Program-made: the position numbers and the translations under genes
Notes under the pieces: model-generated
Told to the model about the DNA's origin: nothing
The model's database searches: none
Seen by the model: only the letters and a program-made list of their open reading frames with translations
NCBI GenBank assembly: GCA_021545665.1
Contig: JAJRTX010000180.1
Coordinates: 1-14,332, forward strand
Direction: 5' to 3'
DNA length: 14,332 nt
DNA from: Zetaproteobacteria bacterium
GTDB lineage: Bacteria; Pseudomonadota; Zetaproteobacteria; Mariprofundales; Mariprofundaceae
Shown: piece after piece, positions 8,501-11,500 of the stretch
How positions within the stretch are numbered: position 1 is the first letter of the stretch
How the letters are laid out: every line of letters starts with the position of its first letter

Positions 8501-11500
8501 GTCCATATACACTTAAATATCACAATGCAATCATTAAAGGGGCGAATGCTGGCACGTTGTCAGTCGATGATTTCCAAGCTGCACTAAACATTCTTTTGGA
8601 AAATAAAGATGATGTTGTCACTCGCCTGAATAAATATACAAAGCCGATTCTCAAGAATATGGCTCAACGCTATTACTATCGTGATGAAAAGAAAGCTGAG
8701 ATTGTTGATGATGTTTATAAAAATCTGGTCGAATTCTATCTTCTGAACAAAGAAACACCGCAGGCTGAAGGTTTTGTTATTGGCAGTGGTGGTTATGCAA
8801 AGCTTCAGGAAGATGCGTGGAATAAAACTGTAGCTATTGCCAAAGGCATTACCCAGGAAGATCTGGTTGCCTGGAAAGAATACCGCGCTGAAAAAACAGT
8901 TGAACGTGAAAAAGAAAAATCTGAGGCTGAGGCAGCTATTGCTGACCCAAAAACATTTGAAGATTTTTCGTTATTCATTCGCACAAAGCGCCAGAATAAT
9001 GATGATCTAACGCTTCACGATGCCAGGATGTTGCTTAATCCTGAACAACGGGCCAGTTTTGATGAGCTTCTGGCAGAGAAAAGCAGAACCAGACGCGGTG
9101 AATCGCGTGATGAGTACCGCAACCGGGTTGCTAATACTGGTGTTACTACTGAAACTGAAATTGTTGCAACTAAACATACTCGCGATGGCCATGATTTATG
9201 GGTTGTTGTGCCAGCTGAACGTGTCGAGCGTGATGTCTATAAGGAATGGTTAGCTGCAGCTAGAAAAATGGGCGGTAACTACTCAAGTTTCCGTGGCAAA
9301 GGTGCTGTACCAGGGTTTCAATTTAGAGATCGTGAGTCGGCCGAGGCATTTCAAAAATATGTAACCGGTGGTGACACTGAAGCTGTTAAGGAGCGTGCTC
9401 AGGAGCGCCGTGACGCTTACGCTGATGACCGCTCACAAACTGCAGTAGAACGGCTGAATGAAATGGCTGAGCGGCTTGAGGATCGTGCTGATACGTCATT
9501 AAGTGCCGACAGAAAGCAGAATACGGCTCGCCGTGCTCGATTTGCTGCCAGTGCTGAAGCTCAGGCCAACCATGAAAAGGCTCTGGCTAAGACTATGCGT
9601 AATATCGCTCAGGCTATTGATAGTGATGGCACGAAGTTTTTAGATCGATTACGCACCAAAGTTCAGGTTGAAATGCTGAATCGGACGTTAGTTAATGCAA
9701 AAGATGATCAGCTGCATGATAAATATCCTAATTACACTGATTATGAAAAGCATCGTGGTGAGGCCGTTGATGCTGATACCGTGGATTTTGCCAATTTCCC
9801 AGCATACACCGCCTATCGTTCTGATTTAGCTACACTTGGTCGTCAAATGCTGGAAATCGATGGTATGAAGAAGCTGGGCCAGCGCATGATGAAGGTGGCC
9901 GATGATATCACCACTAAATACTTAGATTTTGCCAAGGAAAATTTACCATTGGTGGCTACGTTTGTAGGCAAAGACGGAGTAAAGGCGACTTTTAAACGTA
10001 AAGGCGATGCTGAATCATCAATTCTCCGTTCTGGTTTCCGTGGTCAAGCCATTGTCTTACCGTTTAAGCGTGGTGAAAACCTGATTATCCTGAGTCCGTC
10101 AGAGGCCATTAAAAAGGGTATCTGGGAAGGCGATAACGATGCTCGTATCACGCTCAGCGATGAATTTGCTGAGCAGTTTGTTGGTAAAGCACGTAGAACA
10201 AGCAAAATTGATGTGCCTTACCAGTTTGATAGTTCATACGACAAGCTGAATCGATTGCGGTCTATGGGTATTGAAACCCCGGCTGAATATCGCGCTGCCT
10301 TGCGTGAGTTTGTGAATCTTAGAGAAAAACCACCTGAACCAGACAAGATCAAGGAAATGGAGCGTGCCATGGTCGGGCGCAGTAATGATGGCATGGATTT
10401 CTTCCCGACACCTGAATCAACTTCTGATGAAATGGTTGAGATTGCTGATATTGAAGAGGGTATGAGCGTGTTGGAGCCATCTGCAGGAATGGGCCATATC
10501 GCTGAGCGTATTCGTGAGGCCGGCGTGGAGCCTGATGTTATTGAAATGGGATCGGACCGCCGTGAATTGCTGGAAGCTAAAGGGTTTACCCTGGCTGGCC
10601 GTGATTTTATGGATTACGAGGGATCTCCATCAGGTAAAGATCTTGGAGAACATCAGGTAACACTCAACACGTTAAAGAAAGAAGTCGATAATGCGCGTGA
10701 TGCAATTCGCAAGCATGATCCAAAAACTGGTGTTGACTATCAACACGAATCCAGAGCAAAGGCAACAACCAGGTCAGCAAGATCTGGGCAGGCTGCTGAG
10801 GCATGGGATCATAAAAAAAGTGTTCTGCGTAAAAAGGTTAGAGAATTACTAACTGATGGCTATAGCGTACCTGCTGAATATATTGAATTATCTGGTGCTG
10901 AATATAATGATAAAGGGAATTATGAACCAATAGAGCAGGTTGCTGGCGGCAAATATGACCGCATCATAATGAATCCACCTTTTAGTAAGCGCCGTGATGC
11001 AGAGCATGTTCGACACGCTTATACGTTACTGAAGCCAGAGGGACGCATTGTTGCCATCATGGGCGAGGGTGTGTTTTTCGGTAAAGACAAAAAAGCAGTT
11101 GCTTTCCGCGAATGGCTTGAAGAGGTTGGCGGTAGCGAAGAAAAGCTGGATGAGGGAACATTCCAAGATTCTAGTTTGCCAACAAATACCGGCGCTAATG
11201 CTCGTATGGTGGTAATCGACAAGGGAGTTGACGAAGTTGCTGAAGATCGTGAGGCGGCGGATGCGTTGCTTGCAGGGCGTGATACAAAGCCCGAAGAAGA
11301 TAATAAAAATTATACGGTCAGTGAAGGCGATAAGCCTGATTATTCAGAGGTTAAGTTTGATGAAAAACCAGATCCGGAAATAGTTAGCAGGCTGAAAGAT
11401 GCAGGGTATCAGTGGTCACGTGGCAATAAAGTCTGGTACGGAAAAACGGACCGGTTGCCTGATCTTGATCAGGGAAAACCGCAAAGCACACAATATTCAC

